This document shows positions 1-5,426 of a stretch of DNA of 5,426 nt, one piece after another. The position numbers were made by a program, and so were the translations under genes. The DNA lies in contig SLOH01000124.1 of NCBI GenBank assembly GCA_007132595.1, positions 1 through 5,426 on the forward strand, in the 5' to 3' direction. This DNA is from Waddliaceae bacterium. GTDB lineage: Bacteria; Chlamydiota; Chlamydiia; Chlamydiales; SLOH01. A model generated the notes under the pieces. It was not told the origin of the DNA and did no database searches. It saw only the letters and a program-made list of their open reading frames with translations. The number at the start of each line of letters is the position of its first letter. The first letter of the stretch is position 1.

Positions 1-471
1 CGGCGGCGCATCGTAACTTTCCTTTAACGCAATATCTGAGCACTGCTCAGCTGCGTTATCGATTGCACCTAGGACTAAATTGATGTGCGGATACGTCTCG
101 GGAGGAAAGGAGGGAGTGTTTGTCTTGTCGCGCACTTGTTTATCGATTAAGTCAGCGCTCAGGCGAGCGGCTTGGCCATAGTTCTTTCCAACTAAAAGAT
201 CGCATGCAATATCGGCCGCTGCAATCAGCGCGCTTTGTCCAAATGTTTGAAATTTCACATCGACAATGACCCCGTCCTCTTCATCGACAAGCCAGTAGAG
301 CTCAATACAGTTCCCATCCTCAATAGAGCCCTCTCTGCCACTAACAAGACGCATTCCGCGCTCAGATGATTCACTTGAATCGAAGCTGCCGGCATTAGAG
401 GGTGCCTTAATACGTTTGATGAGTTTACGGCTATATCGACCCCAAGGGAACGTTTGTGTCAACAGGTTCAT
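1..471 (-). CDS. NifU/IscU N-terminal-type scaffold-like protein, 3' end cut by window edge, lacking canonical cluster cysteines
   Basis: Starts at ATG 471-469 and stays open for 157 codons to position 1, so the C-terminus is outside the window. After a ~12-residue N-terminal extension, residues 13-30 (YSRKLIKRIKAPSNAGSF) match the start of IscU/NifU proteins (YS-x3-I-x4-NP-x-N-x-G). Residues 52-103 carry the core pattern: DGNCIELY, then VDEEDGVIVDVKFQTFG, then a helix and GKNYGQAARL. Canonical family members coordinate an Fe-S cluster with three Cys (in A-C-G-D, F-G-C-G-S and H-C-S contexts). Aligning these motifs puts D52, Q79 and I130 at those places. The Cys that are present (C55, C90, C144) lie elsewhere. 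The fold is therefore recognised, but classical scaffold chemistry is doubtful. The start overlaps the nifS-like stop by 4 bases (ATGA) and has a good ribosome-binding site (GGGGAG at 483-478, 6 bases away), so it is very likely co-translated. It probably corresponds to chlamydial CT720 (from memory). Confidence 0.85.
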   Translation of the reverse strand, partial: MNLLTQTFPWGRYSRKLIKRIKAPSNAGSFDSSESSERGMRLVSGREGSIEDGNCIELYWLVDEEDGVIVDVKFQTFGQSALIAAADIACDLLVGKNYGQAARLSADLIDKQVRDKTNTPSFPPETYPHINLVLGAIDNAAEQCSDIALKESYDAPP

Positions 472-1610
472 AACAAGCTCCCCGTGATTTTTCGAAGCGA
501 TAACGCCTCCTCAGCAATGATCTGAGCGGCTTTCAGGATTTCACTTTCGGTTGTATATCGACTCAAAGAAAAGCTGATTGTGCTATTTGCCGTTTCAGGT
601 TGGATACCGAGTGTTTCAAGAAGGATGCCGATCTGCTGAAAAGAGCCGCCCCCAATGCTTGCAAAGATTTTTTTTTGGGCAAGCCGGAATAAAAGCGCTT
701 CATTTGAAACGCCGGGAAAGCTAATCGCTGAAATATGGGGAAGTCGAGTGTTGTCTTGAAAGAGAACCTCAGCACCTTCAAACACCTTAAGGACTTCAGC
801 TTCAAGAAGGTGTCTTAGGCGCGCTGTTTCGGTGCAGATCAGATCAAGGCTTTCCTTCGCTTGCGAGGCGGCTATTCCAAGAGCGATAAGTGATGGAACA
901 TCTAGGTCTCCCGCGCGCTTGCCGCCTTGTTCAATACCTCCCATAATCAAAGGGCTGCACGTCACGTTTTCTTTGATCCAAAGCCCCCCGCACCCTCGAG
1001 GCGCATGGAGGTGTTTGCCGTCAAATGTGATGATGTCTGCGCCTAAGTCTTTTAGATCAAAAATTTGCTTTCCCAGAACGTGTGTCACATCGAGATGAAA
1101 CCGTATTCCACGCTCCTCGCAAAGCGCCGCGATTTCATAGACAGGGATCATTGTGCCGGTTAAACCATTGCCCCATGAAAGAGAGATCATGGAGGTTCTT
1201 GGCGAAATCATGTCTGCAATTTTGTCAATTGTTGGAGTTCCTTCTACCATTTTACAGACGCACCCCAGTTTCTCTAGCCGATTAGCCCCCATTAAAAAAG
1301 GAGCTTCATCACTATTGAGAAAAATCACTTGATTCTTCCCCGTTGGTAGCGCTAAATCAAAATAAGCGGAAAGCAGCACTTGATTAATTGCCTCCGCATT
1401 GGAAGAGGTGAGAATCACGCTGTCTTGTTCGCTAGCTCCTAAAAACGAGTAGATTGCTTCATAGCTTCTTTTTACTTGTACACAGAGACTAGAGGGAGTG
1501 TAGGGGGCATGATACGACTCAAACGCGTTTGAGAAGTACGGGAGCATGCCGGACACGGCCTCATCGGATGGCCGTGTGAGAGTACTGTTGTCAAGGTATA
1601 TAGGTGTCAT
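468..1610 (-). CDS. NifS-like class V aminotransferase-fold protein (cysteine desulfurase homologue with altered active site)
   Basis: 380 residues, the usual length for NifS/IscS. Fold signatures in order: YLDNST (5-10) for the normal YLDNNAT; LTSSNAEAIN (67-76) for the TSGATE-x2-N phosphate loop; GNGLTGT (147-153) for NNEIGT; FHLDVTHVLGK (171-181), keeping the PLP-nitrogen Asp as D174; DIITFDGKHLHAPRG (192-206); GGKRAGDLDVPSL (229-241) for RRSGT-x-NVP; and ISFSLSRYTTESEI (345-358). Several catalytic positions differ from IscS: the stacking His (IscS H104) is A103, Q183 is H177, the PLP Lys (K206) aligns to H200 with a Lys one residue earlier (K199), and the persulfide Cys (C328) aligns to S323. 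A normal desulfurase would move sulfur from cysteine to a NifU-type scaffold; this protein may not. ATG 1610-1608 overlaps the gpmA stop as ATGA, with no strong ribosome-binding site of its own, so coupling is likely. It probably corresponds to chlamydial CT721. Family assignment is firm, activity is not. Confidence 0.9.
   Translation of the reverse strand: MTPIYLDNSTLTRPSDEAVSGMLPYFSNAFESYHAPYTPSSLCVQVKRSYEAIYSFLGASEQDSVILTSSNAEAINQVLLSAYFDLALPTGKNQVIFLNSDEAPFLMGANRLEKLGCVCKMVEGTPTIDKIADMISPRTSMISLSWGNGLTGTMIPVYEIAALCEERGIRFHLDVTHVLGKQIFDLKDLGADIITFDGKHLHAPRGCGGLWIKENVTCSPLIMGGIEQGGKRAGDLDVPSLIALGIAASQAKESLDLICTETARLRHLLEAEVLKVFEGAEVLFQDNTRLPHISAISFPGVSNEALLFRLAQKKIFASIGGGSFQQIGILLETLGIQPETANSTISFSLSRYTTESEILKAAQIIAEEALSLRKITGSLL
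668..676 (-). repeat. A9 homopolymer inside the nifS-like gene
   Basis: Nine T on the plus strand, read as CAA AAA AAA ATC on the coding strand (Q312-K313-K314-I315). The frame is intact in this assembly because the C-terminal ISFSLSRYTTESEI block still reads through. Runs of this length can slip during replication or transcription. Confidence 0.75.
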
Positions 1611-2281
1611 GTACGTTTTTTAAAGGTTCCGTCGAGATAGTCATAGATAATTGGGTCTCCGGTCGGAACTTCTAGCTTAACGACGTCTTCTTTCGAAAGT
1701 GAATCAAGATCCATAATAATCGACCGAATGGAGTTTCCATGCGCAGAGACGAAAACATTTTTCCCCTCCGCAAGCATTGGCACAATTGTGTTTTCAAAAT
1801 ATGGAATGGAGCGCTCGGAAGTCATTTTCAAACTTTCTCCATTTGGAGGAGGGACATCGAAGCTTCGCCTCCAGGTATGGACTTGCTCTTTGCCGAATTT
1901 TTCCGCTGTCTGGGCTTTATTCAGACCTTGAAGCTCTCCATACATCCGCTCATTCAGTTCCCAGCACTTGTAGACAGGGATGCTCTCTTTTATGGCATCT
2001 TCGCTGAAAATCTCTCCCCATTCCTTAAGTTTTTTGTCATTATGGACGACGATCGGCACTTTTTTTGAGTGATGTTCACTCATCGCCAAGTAGGCAGTCA
2101 TTTGCGCTCGCACAAGAGTTGTTGTAATAATCGCATCGATAGGAATATCGGCAATTTTTCTACCTCCCTCAAGGGCTTCCTCGATCCCCTTTTTCGAAAG
2201 GGGGACATCGACCCAACCGGTGAATTGGTTGCGCTTATTCCATTCCGATTCACCGTGGCGCATTAAGATTAAAATACTCAT
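1607..2281 (-). CDS. gpmA: 2,3-bisphosphoglycerate-dependent phosphoglycerate mutase
   Basis: Interconverts 3- and 2-phosphoglycerate in cytoplasmic glycolysis/gluconeogenesis through a phosphohistidine intermediate. At 224 residues it is a complete, normal-sized bacterial dPGM. Visible motifs: LMRHGESEWN (6-15) with phospho-acceptor His9; NQFTGWVDVPLS (18-29); Arg58 in LVRAQ; WELNERMYGELQGLNKAQTA with acid/base Glu111; WRRSFDVPPP; and VSAHGNSIRSI with second catalytic His181. All expected catalytic residues are present. Relative to the E. coli enzyme there is extra sequence before WELNER (VVHNDKKLKEWGEIFSEDA), which I recall as typical of chlamydial and Bacteroidetes forms. ATG at 2281 is chosen because MSILILMRHGE fits the family start and has a weak AAGAAG site 9 bases upstream; a TTG at 2305 would add 8 residues that look untranslated. 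First gene of the operon, followed by the nifS-like gene with a 4-base overlap. Confidence 0.97.
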   Translation of the reverse strand: MSILILMRHGESEWNKRNQFTGWVDVPLSKKGIEEALEGGRKIADIPIDAIITTTLVRAQMTAYLAMSEHHSKKVPIVVHNDKKLKEWGEIFSEDAIKESIPVYKCWELNERMYGELQGLNKAQTAEKFGKEQVHTWRRSFDVPPPNGESLKMTSERSIPYFENTIVPMLAEGKNVFVSAHGNSIRSIIMDLDSLSKEDVVKLEVPTGDPIIYDYLDGTFKKRT

Positions 2282-2307
2282 TTTTATCGCTTCTTTATTA
2301 GGCAATC

Positions 2308-2313
2308 AGTATA
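2308..2313 (-). promoter_or_regulatory. Putative -10 element for the gpmA-nifS-nifU operon
   Basis: On the minus strand these bases read TATACT, one mismatch from TATAAT. A weak -35 candidate, TTGCTT, lies 16 bases upstream at 2335-2330. Transcription would begin about 2301, giving a leader of roughly 20 bases before the gpmA ATG at 2281. Read by eye from consensus only; AT-rich sequence produces such matches by chance. Confidence 0.4.
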
Positions 2314-2315
2314 AT
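2310..2315 (+). promoter_or_regulatory. Putative -10 element (TATAAT) for the pseudouridine synthase gene
   Basis: Perfect TATAAT consensus. No convincing -35 is seen at 16-18 bases upstream (TCGCTT at 2287-2292 is the nearest by spacing). A start site about 2322 would leave a ~19-base leader before ATG 2341, which supports 2341 over ATG 2314 as the translation start, because 2314 would lie inside the -10 box. The box overlaps the opposite-strand -10 (2308-2313), so the two directions would compete for polymerase. Confidence 0.4.
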
Positions 2316-2340
2316 GGATCTTATTAAAAAAGCAAATAAA

Positions 2341-3030
2341 ATGAGATTAAGTAAACGAGTAGAAAGAGCCGGTTTGGCATCCCGAAGAAAGGCTGAAGAA
2401 TTGATTTTCGAAGGCCGTATAAAAGTGAATGGAGAGGTGGTGAAGATCCCTCAAACGCAAGTCACTGAAGAAGATGAGATTCTTTTTGATGATACCCCTG
2501 TGCAATCGGCTGAAAAAAAAGTCTATTATATACTAAATAAACCTGCCGGCTATCTTTGTAGCAATAAAAGACTATCAAAAAGACAGAGGCTTGTAATCGA
2601 TCTTTTTGAAGAAGATAAACGATTGTTTACTGTTGGGCGATTGGATAAAGAGACTAAAGGGCTGATCATTGTGACAAATGATGGGGATTTCGCACAGAAA
2701 GTGATCCATCCTTCCCGAAATATCGCAAAAGAGTACTTAGTGAAGACCGACCGGGATGTCACATCTGATCACTTAAAAGTGATTTCTGAAGGGACCCTGA
2801 TTCAAAATGCGCATATTAAGCCACACAGAGTCGTCAAGGTGCGAAAAGGAACTCTTAAAGTGACTGTTCTTGAAGGAAAAAAACACGAAGTCCGGCTCTT
2901 AATAGAGGAGGCCGGGCTGAAAGTTCTTGAGCTGAAAAGAATTCGTATTGGAGGATTGAGTTTAGGCGCACTACCTGAAGGCGCCATGCGAGAACTAACA
3001 TTAAACCAAATGGAAAGCATCTTTGAATAA
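2341..3030 (+). CDS. RluB/RluE/RluF-family rRNA pseudouridine synthase with S4 domain
   Basis: Isomerises a specific uridine in rRNA to pseudouridine; which uridine cannot be told from sequence alone. 229 residues. An N-terminal S4 RNA-binding domain (about 1-50) has RLSKRVERAGLASRRKAEEL and the GRIKVNGEVV turn. The catalytic domain follows: YYILNKPAGYLCS (about 62-74), the signature VGRLDKETKGLIIVTNDGDF with catalytic Asp102, AKEYLV (about 130-135), and a C-terminal block with EGKKHEVR, LKRIRIGGLSLGALP and REL. These are the usual RsuA/RluB family elements in order, so the enzyme looks intact. ATG 2341 (MRLSKRV) fits the family start and the putative promoter; ATG 2314 would add nine residues (MDLIKKANK) and remains possible. 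Neither has a strong ribosome-binding site. It is divergent from gpmA, and the next gene starts 8 bases before its stop. It probably corresponds to chlamydial CT723 (yjbC), from memory. Confidence 0.93.
   Translation: MRLSKRVERAGLASRRKAEELIFEGRIKVNGEVVKIPQTQVTEEDEILFDDTPVQSAEKKVYYILNKPAGYLCSNKRLSKRQRLVIDLFEEDKRLFTVGRLDKETKGLIIVTNDGDFAQKVIHPSRNIAKEYLVKTDRDVTSDHLKVISEGTLIQNAHIKPHRVVKVRKGTLKVTVLEGKKHEVRLLIEEAGLKVLELKRIRIGGLSLGALPEGAMRELTLNQMESIFE
3012..3025 (+). promoter_or_regulatory. Ribosome-binding site and TTG start deciding the 5' end of the unknown gene
   Basis: GGAAAG (3012-3017), 5 bases, then TTG (3023-3025). Both lie inside the end of the pseudouridine synthase reading frame (stop TAA 3028-3030). 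ATG triplets at 3030 and 3040 are in other frames and cannot start this gene. The arrangement suggests translational coupling. Confidence 0.5.
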
Positions 3031-4408
3031 TGATTCATCATGGGCGACTTCTATACTTTATAGTGAGTTGAGGGAGAAGGAAAAACTCTCATTCTGGAAG
3101 CGCCTGCGATTAATTTTTTCTCCAAAATTTCGCTCAAAATATCGATTGTCAATTTTAAAAGATGAGCGCAGGCTGGAAAATGCAATTCGGAACCTCTTTT
3201 ACGACCAGCTGTTTGAGGGAAATACAAGTAAAGTTGACCAGCTCGTCAGCCGATTCAACCTAGCAGTCGACAGCAAACGCAAGAAACACAATGCATTAAG
3301 CGAAAGATTGCTGAAAATCATACCGAAGCGTCGGAAAATCGTCATCGATTCAACCCTTCTTTACCGGGATGAGGAGAAAGTACAAAATCTCTTTTCTCCT
3401 TCTCATCACCAAGCGTCAGGAGAGATTTCGGACTTATTTCGAATGAAAGCAATTTCACTTCTTCGAGAAAAAAAGGTCCCTTTTTTAGGTATACAACAAG
3501 CGCTTGACGAAATTCAAAAGAACCCAATATTTATGCAGCAAGACTCTTTGACCGGCTATGTCTCCTTGCAGCAGAAATATGTGCCTTTTCCGGGTGAGAC
3601 GGTGATCGTAACAGGAACATTGCGAAAAGACCCTCTCACTTCGAGACATCTTCCGGTGCAAGATAGTTTCGCGCTTATGACCCACTCATCACAAAGAGGC
3701 TATCCCCATCCTTCCCAGCATATTGGATTTGCTGTTCCAGAGCAGCTTCTTCTTCCCTGTTTGCATTTTCGAGTGGGCTCGCGTCTGTTGAACTTATTTG
3801 AAACGCGTGATCGCATGATGACGCAATTTCCTCTCCAAAGGGCAATTGAGATCTTCAGTGCAAGAAAAAGCGGTTTCGAAGCCGACTTGTCACACTCATG
3901 TGCATTATTTCAAAGATTAATAGAGTCAATTATCGGATCAAAAGATCAAAGGGTAACAGATTTTTTAGATTCATTGATGAAGAAAAAAGATCCCTACGTC
4001 TATTTATCAAAAACCCATGAAGAGATCAATGCCTTACCCTCTTGGAGTGAGTTGTCAAAGCAAGGGTTTAATGTTACGATTAAAGCAAGCGTAGACCCGA
4101 CAACAAGAGCGTACCAAAGGCTGCTGCATAATCATCTATTTCCTTCCTATTGTGAAATTATTAAGCAGTCGCTCTCTTTCATTTCTGGATCAGAGTGCTT
4201 GCCACTCTCTCCATTAAGTCTTAAGTTGCAGTCATCTGCCTATTTGCATTTAGAATCTTTTTTAAAAGAGTTAGGAACAAATCACACTCTGTCTTGGGAT
4301 TCATTGATCATGCGTGACATCTCTCTCTTCGAGACGAAGGATCACTCTACCTCATTTACAGAAGAATTGAATGAAGCTTTGTCAGAGGGTAGCGGGCGAC
4401 TTAAGTAG
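3023..4408 (+). CDS. Conserved-looking hypothetical protein, unknown function, TTG start
   Basis: I do not recognise a family. The 461-residue product has a basic N-terminal stretch (about 21-56: WKRLRLIFSPKFRSKYR, then charged helix), a predicted helical part up to about 165, and a beta-like segment around 176-200 (GYVSLQQKYVPFPGETVIVTG). A mixed remainder follows, rich in Ser/Leu. No signal peptide, clear membrane span, P-loop or metal motif is visible; the Cys (246, 293, 377, 392) do not form a pattern. The only start near the 5' end is TTG 3023, preceded by GGAAAG at 3012-3017 (5-base spacing) and lying inside the last 8 bases of the pseudouridine synthase gene; the nearest in-frame ATG is at codon 141. 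Another TTG at 3068 would shorten it by 15 residues. Length, absence of stops and overlap with its neighbour support a real, co-transcribed gene. By position it could correspond to chlamydial CT724, but I cannot confirm homology. Confidence 0.8.
   Translation: MNNDSSWATSILYSELREKEKLSFWKRLRLIFSPKFRSKYRLSILKDERRLENAIRNLFYDQLFEGNTSKVDQLVSRFNLAVDSKRKKHNALSERLLKIIPKRRKIVIDSTLLYRDEEKVQNLFSPSHHQASGEISDLFRMKAISLLREKKVPFLGIQQALDEIQKNPIFMQQDSLTGYVSLQQKYVPFPGETVIVTGTLRKDPLTSRHLPVQDSFALMTHSSQRGYPHPSQHIGFAVPEQLLLPCLHFRVGSRLLNLFETRDRMMTQFPLQRAIEIFSARKSGFEADLSHSCALFQRLIESIIGSKDQRVTDFLDSLMKKKDPYVYLSKTHEEINALPSWSELSKQGFNVTIKASVDPTTRAYQRLLHNHLFPSYCEIIKQSLSFISGSECLPLSPLSLKLQSSAYLHLESFLKELGTNHTLSWDSLIMRDISLFETKDHSTSFTEELNEALSEGSGRLK
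4342..4408. other. 67-base tail-to-tail overlap of two coding regions
   Basis: The plus-strand unknown gene ends at TAG 4406-4408 and the minus-strand exported-protein gene ends at TGA 4344-4342, so each encodes its C-terminus opposite the other's. No intrinsic terminator with a T-run is visible here for either direction, so each transcript probably extends further into the opposite gene. Confidence 0.75.
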
Positions 4409-4842
4409 TAGTGCGCTGAAAAGAGAATAGCTCGACTCCCTGAAACTTTTTCTTCCCCATTGATATTAACAACCGCCTCATAATGGCGCTTTGCCCAGTC
4501 GTCTCGAATATAGTCATAAAGTGTGGGTAAAATATGAGGAGTAGAAAACGATACCTTCATACAACTTCCCGGTAAGATTGACGGGAGCCGGAGTGACTCT
4601 GTTCGGAAGATAACGCTTCTAGGATGGGTGTGCAAAGGAGCCGGAAACGCGTAGCGAATATAGAGACTTCCCTCAGGGTTTGGCATGTTTCCTACATTGC
4701 AAATTTGAGCAGAAAGTGTAATCGGCTGACCCGGGCAGATGGTCTGTTGATCTTCTGAGAGAAGAATCGTTGTCCTAAGAATAGCCCCGGCGTTCAATAG
4801 TAACGGGATTGAAAAGAGTAAGAAAAAAAATCTTTTTTTCAT
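4342..4842 (-). CDS. Small exported protein with beta-sandwich-like features, unknown function
   Basis: 166 residues. The N-terminus MKKRFFFLLFSIPLLLNAGA is a classic Sec signal peptide: basic start, hydrophobic core, likely cleavage near NA-GA at about 18-20. There is no lipobox Cys, so it is probably periplasmic or outer-membrane associated. The mature part has a segment like CARDB/DUF11-type Ig-like domains (about 36-52: CPGQPITLSAQICNVGN, where those domains have PG-x-x-V-x-x-x-x-x-V-x-N-x-G), then further strands. Three Cys (36, 48, 94) could allow one disulfide. The C-terminal ~20 residues are polar. That domain likeness is by eye and weak; I assign no function. ATG 4842 lies 4 bases after the transporter stop (TAA 4849-4847), so it is probably co-transcribed with and coupled to the phosphate permease. 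Its last 67 bases overlap the end of the plus-strand unknown gene. Confidence 0.8.
   Translation of the reverse strand: MKKRFFFLLFSIPLLLNAGAILRTTILLSEDQQTICPGQPITLSAQICNVGNMPNPEGSLYIRYAFPAPLHTHPRSVIFRTESLRLPSILPGSCMKVSFSTPHILPTLYDYIRDDWAKRHYEAVVNINGEEKVSGSRAILFSAHYYLSRPLPSDKASFNSSVNEVE
4822..4840. repeat. A8/T7 near-palindrome at the start of the exported-protein gene
   Basis: GA8-TC-T7C on the plus strand. On the coding strand it follows the start codon immediately (AAA AAA AGA TTT TTT TTC encodes KKRFFF). It could form an A-U hairpin over the start region or slip, but it may simply reflect signal-peptide codons. Confidence 0.6.
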
Positions 4843-4846
4843 TTAT

Positions 4847-5426
4847 TTAACCAAAACTAATTTTAAGAATAAAGAAGATGATACTTGCCAAAACGGCGCC
4901 TGCCGGAACCGTTACAGCCCATGAAAGTACAATCCCTCGCATAATTCCAAGATTGAGAGCTTCAATCCCTCTAGCAAATCCAACTCCGATAACCGATCCG
5001 ACCAACGTATGTGTGGTTGAAATGGGCATTCCGAGGGATGTTGCAAATAATATTGTAAGCGCCGCTCCGAACTCAGCGGAAAAACCGCGCGTGGGAGTCA
5101 ATTCGGTAATTTTTTTTCCAACCGTGTCAATGACTCGCCATCCCCATAAAGCAAGTCCCAAGATAATTCCTCCGCCGCCGAGAGCAAGCGTCCAAGCAGG
5201 AATGGTCGTTTGCAGCGTCAGCACACCGCTTCTTAATACATCAACGGCAGCAGACATTGGACCAATGGCATTGGCAACATCATTTGCTCCATGGGCAAAG
5301 GCCATCGTAGAAACGCTCAAGAGTTGGAGAATCGCAAACATTTTCTCAACGGTCTGATAGTCCGTATGTGTGGGAGAGAGTTTAAGTTTAGATGCATAGT
5401 CGTTTTTCATTCGATTAATTTCATCA
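4847..5426 (-). CDS. PiT-family inorganic phosphate permease, C-terminal part (5' end beyond window)
   Basis: Inner-membrane phosphate transporter of the PHO4/PiT family, driven by H+ or Na+ (ion not decidable here). Only the C-terminal half is present: the frame is open to the right edge (…DEINRM before Met at 5410), and full-length family members are about 400-500 residues. Numbering from that Met, the second family repeat shows the signature FAHGANDVANAIGPMSA (38-54), and ATSLGMPISTTHTLVGSVIGVG (123-144) carries the conserved P-x-S-T-T-H. Hydrophobic spans lie at about 24-40, 73-91, 113-127, 132-148 and 157-183. The polar stretch at 1-22 would belong to the large central loop, so Met 5410 is internal and not a start. 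Probably equivalent to chlamydial CT692; there a PhoU-like DUF47 partner is adjacent, and here it could lie upstream outside the window. Followed after 4 bases by the exported unknown protein. Confidence 0.93.
   Translation of the reverse strand, partial: DEINRMKNDYASKLKLSPTHTDYQTVEKMFAILQLLSVSTMAFAHGANDVANAIGPMSAAVDVLRSGVLTLQTTIPAWTLALGGGGIILGLALWGWRVIDTVGKKITELTPTRGFSAEFGAALTILFATSLGMPISTTHTLVGSVIGVGFARGIEALNLGIMRGIVLSWAVTVPAGAVLASIIFFILKISFG

Noticed and set aside
97..119. Purine-rich run with GGAGG-like cores on the plus strand
   Set aside because: It is the antisense of the TPSFPPET codons of the nifU-like gene; no start codon and open frame follow it on the plus strand.
563..1285. Several short frames (67-88 codons) on both strands within the nifS-like gene
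   Set aside because: All lie inside a continuous, family-matching frame and show no independent coding evidence.
1739..2068. Overlapping open frames on the plus strand opposite gpmA
   Set aside because: Shadows of a well-conserved gene on the other strand; no family motif or ribosome-binding site.
2281..2305. TTG 2305 as the gpmA start
   Set aside because: It would add MPNKEAIK before the family-typical start MSILILMRHG and lies immediately at the putative transcription start.
2768..2783. Inverted repeat ATCACTT-AA-AAGTGAT inside the pseudouridine synthase gene
   Set aside because: Seven-base arms with a short spacer are expected a few times by chance in a window of this size, and the site is deep in a coding region.
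4327..4339. Hairpin CTTCG-AGA-CGAAG just past the stop of the exported-protein gene
   Set aside because: Only a 5-bp stem, and not followed by a T-run in either direction (AGAGAGAGA on the minus side), so not supportable as an intrinsic terminator.
4878..5357. 159-codon open frame on the plus strand opposite the phosphate permease
   Set aside because: It mirrors the permease codons in the antisense register; its low-complexity, Ala/Pro/Thr-rich product has no recognisable feature, while the minus strand carries clear PiT signatures.

Overview
The window looks like a piece of chromosome from a chlamydia-related bacterium (phylum Chlamydiota). The gene order nifU-like, nifS-like, 2,3-bisphosphoglycerate-dependent phosphoglycerate mutase, S4-domain pseudouridine synthase matches, from memory, the order CT720-CT723 of Chlamydia trachomatis. 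A PiT-family phosphate transporter also fits, since chlamydiae carry one. The base composition (roughly mid-40s % G+C by eye) and the protein divergence point to an environmental lineage (Waddlia/Parachlamydia-like) rather than Chlamydia itself. This placement is an inference from gene order and protein similarity.

Layout. Positions 1-2281, minus strand: a compact operon transcribed leftwards, gpmA then nifS-like then nifU-like. Both junctions are 4-base ATGA overlaps, and nifU runs off the left edge. Positions 2282-2340: a short divergent intergenic region with nearly superposed -10 elements for the two directions. Positions 2341-3030, plus: an RluB/E/F-type 23S/16S pseudouridine synthase. 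Positions 3023-4408, plus: a 461-residue protein of unknown function that starts at a TTG inside the end of the previous gene. Positions 4342-4842, minus: a small exported beta-rich protein of unknown function whose 3' end overlaps the unknown gene by 67 bases tail-to-tail. Positions 4847-5426, minus: the C-terminal part of a PiT phosphate permease, running off the right edge and separated from the exported protein by 4 bases. Coding density is close to 100%. No rRNA, tRNA, CRISPR array, insertion sequence or phage gene is visible.

The most interesting point is the NifS/NifU pair. Both proteins keep the fold signatures of a cysteine desulfurase and an IscU/NifU scaffold. However, the residues that define the chemistry appear to be gone: the PLP lysine, the PLP-stacking histidine and the persulfide cysteine in NifS, and all three cluster-ligand cysteines in NifU. 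They still form a tightly coupled, apparently intact operon with a glycolytic gene. This suggests a retained but repurposed pair rather than a working Fe-S assembly machine.
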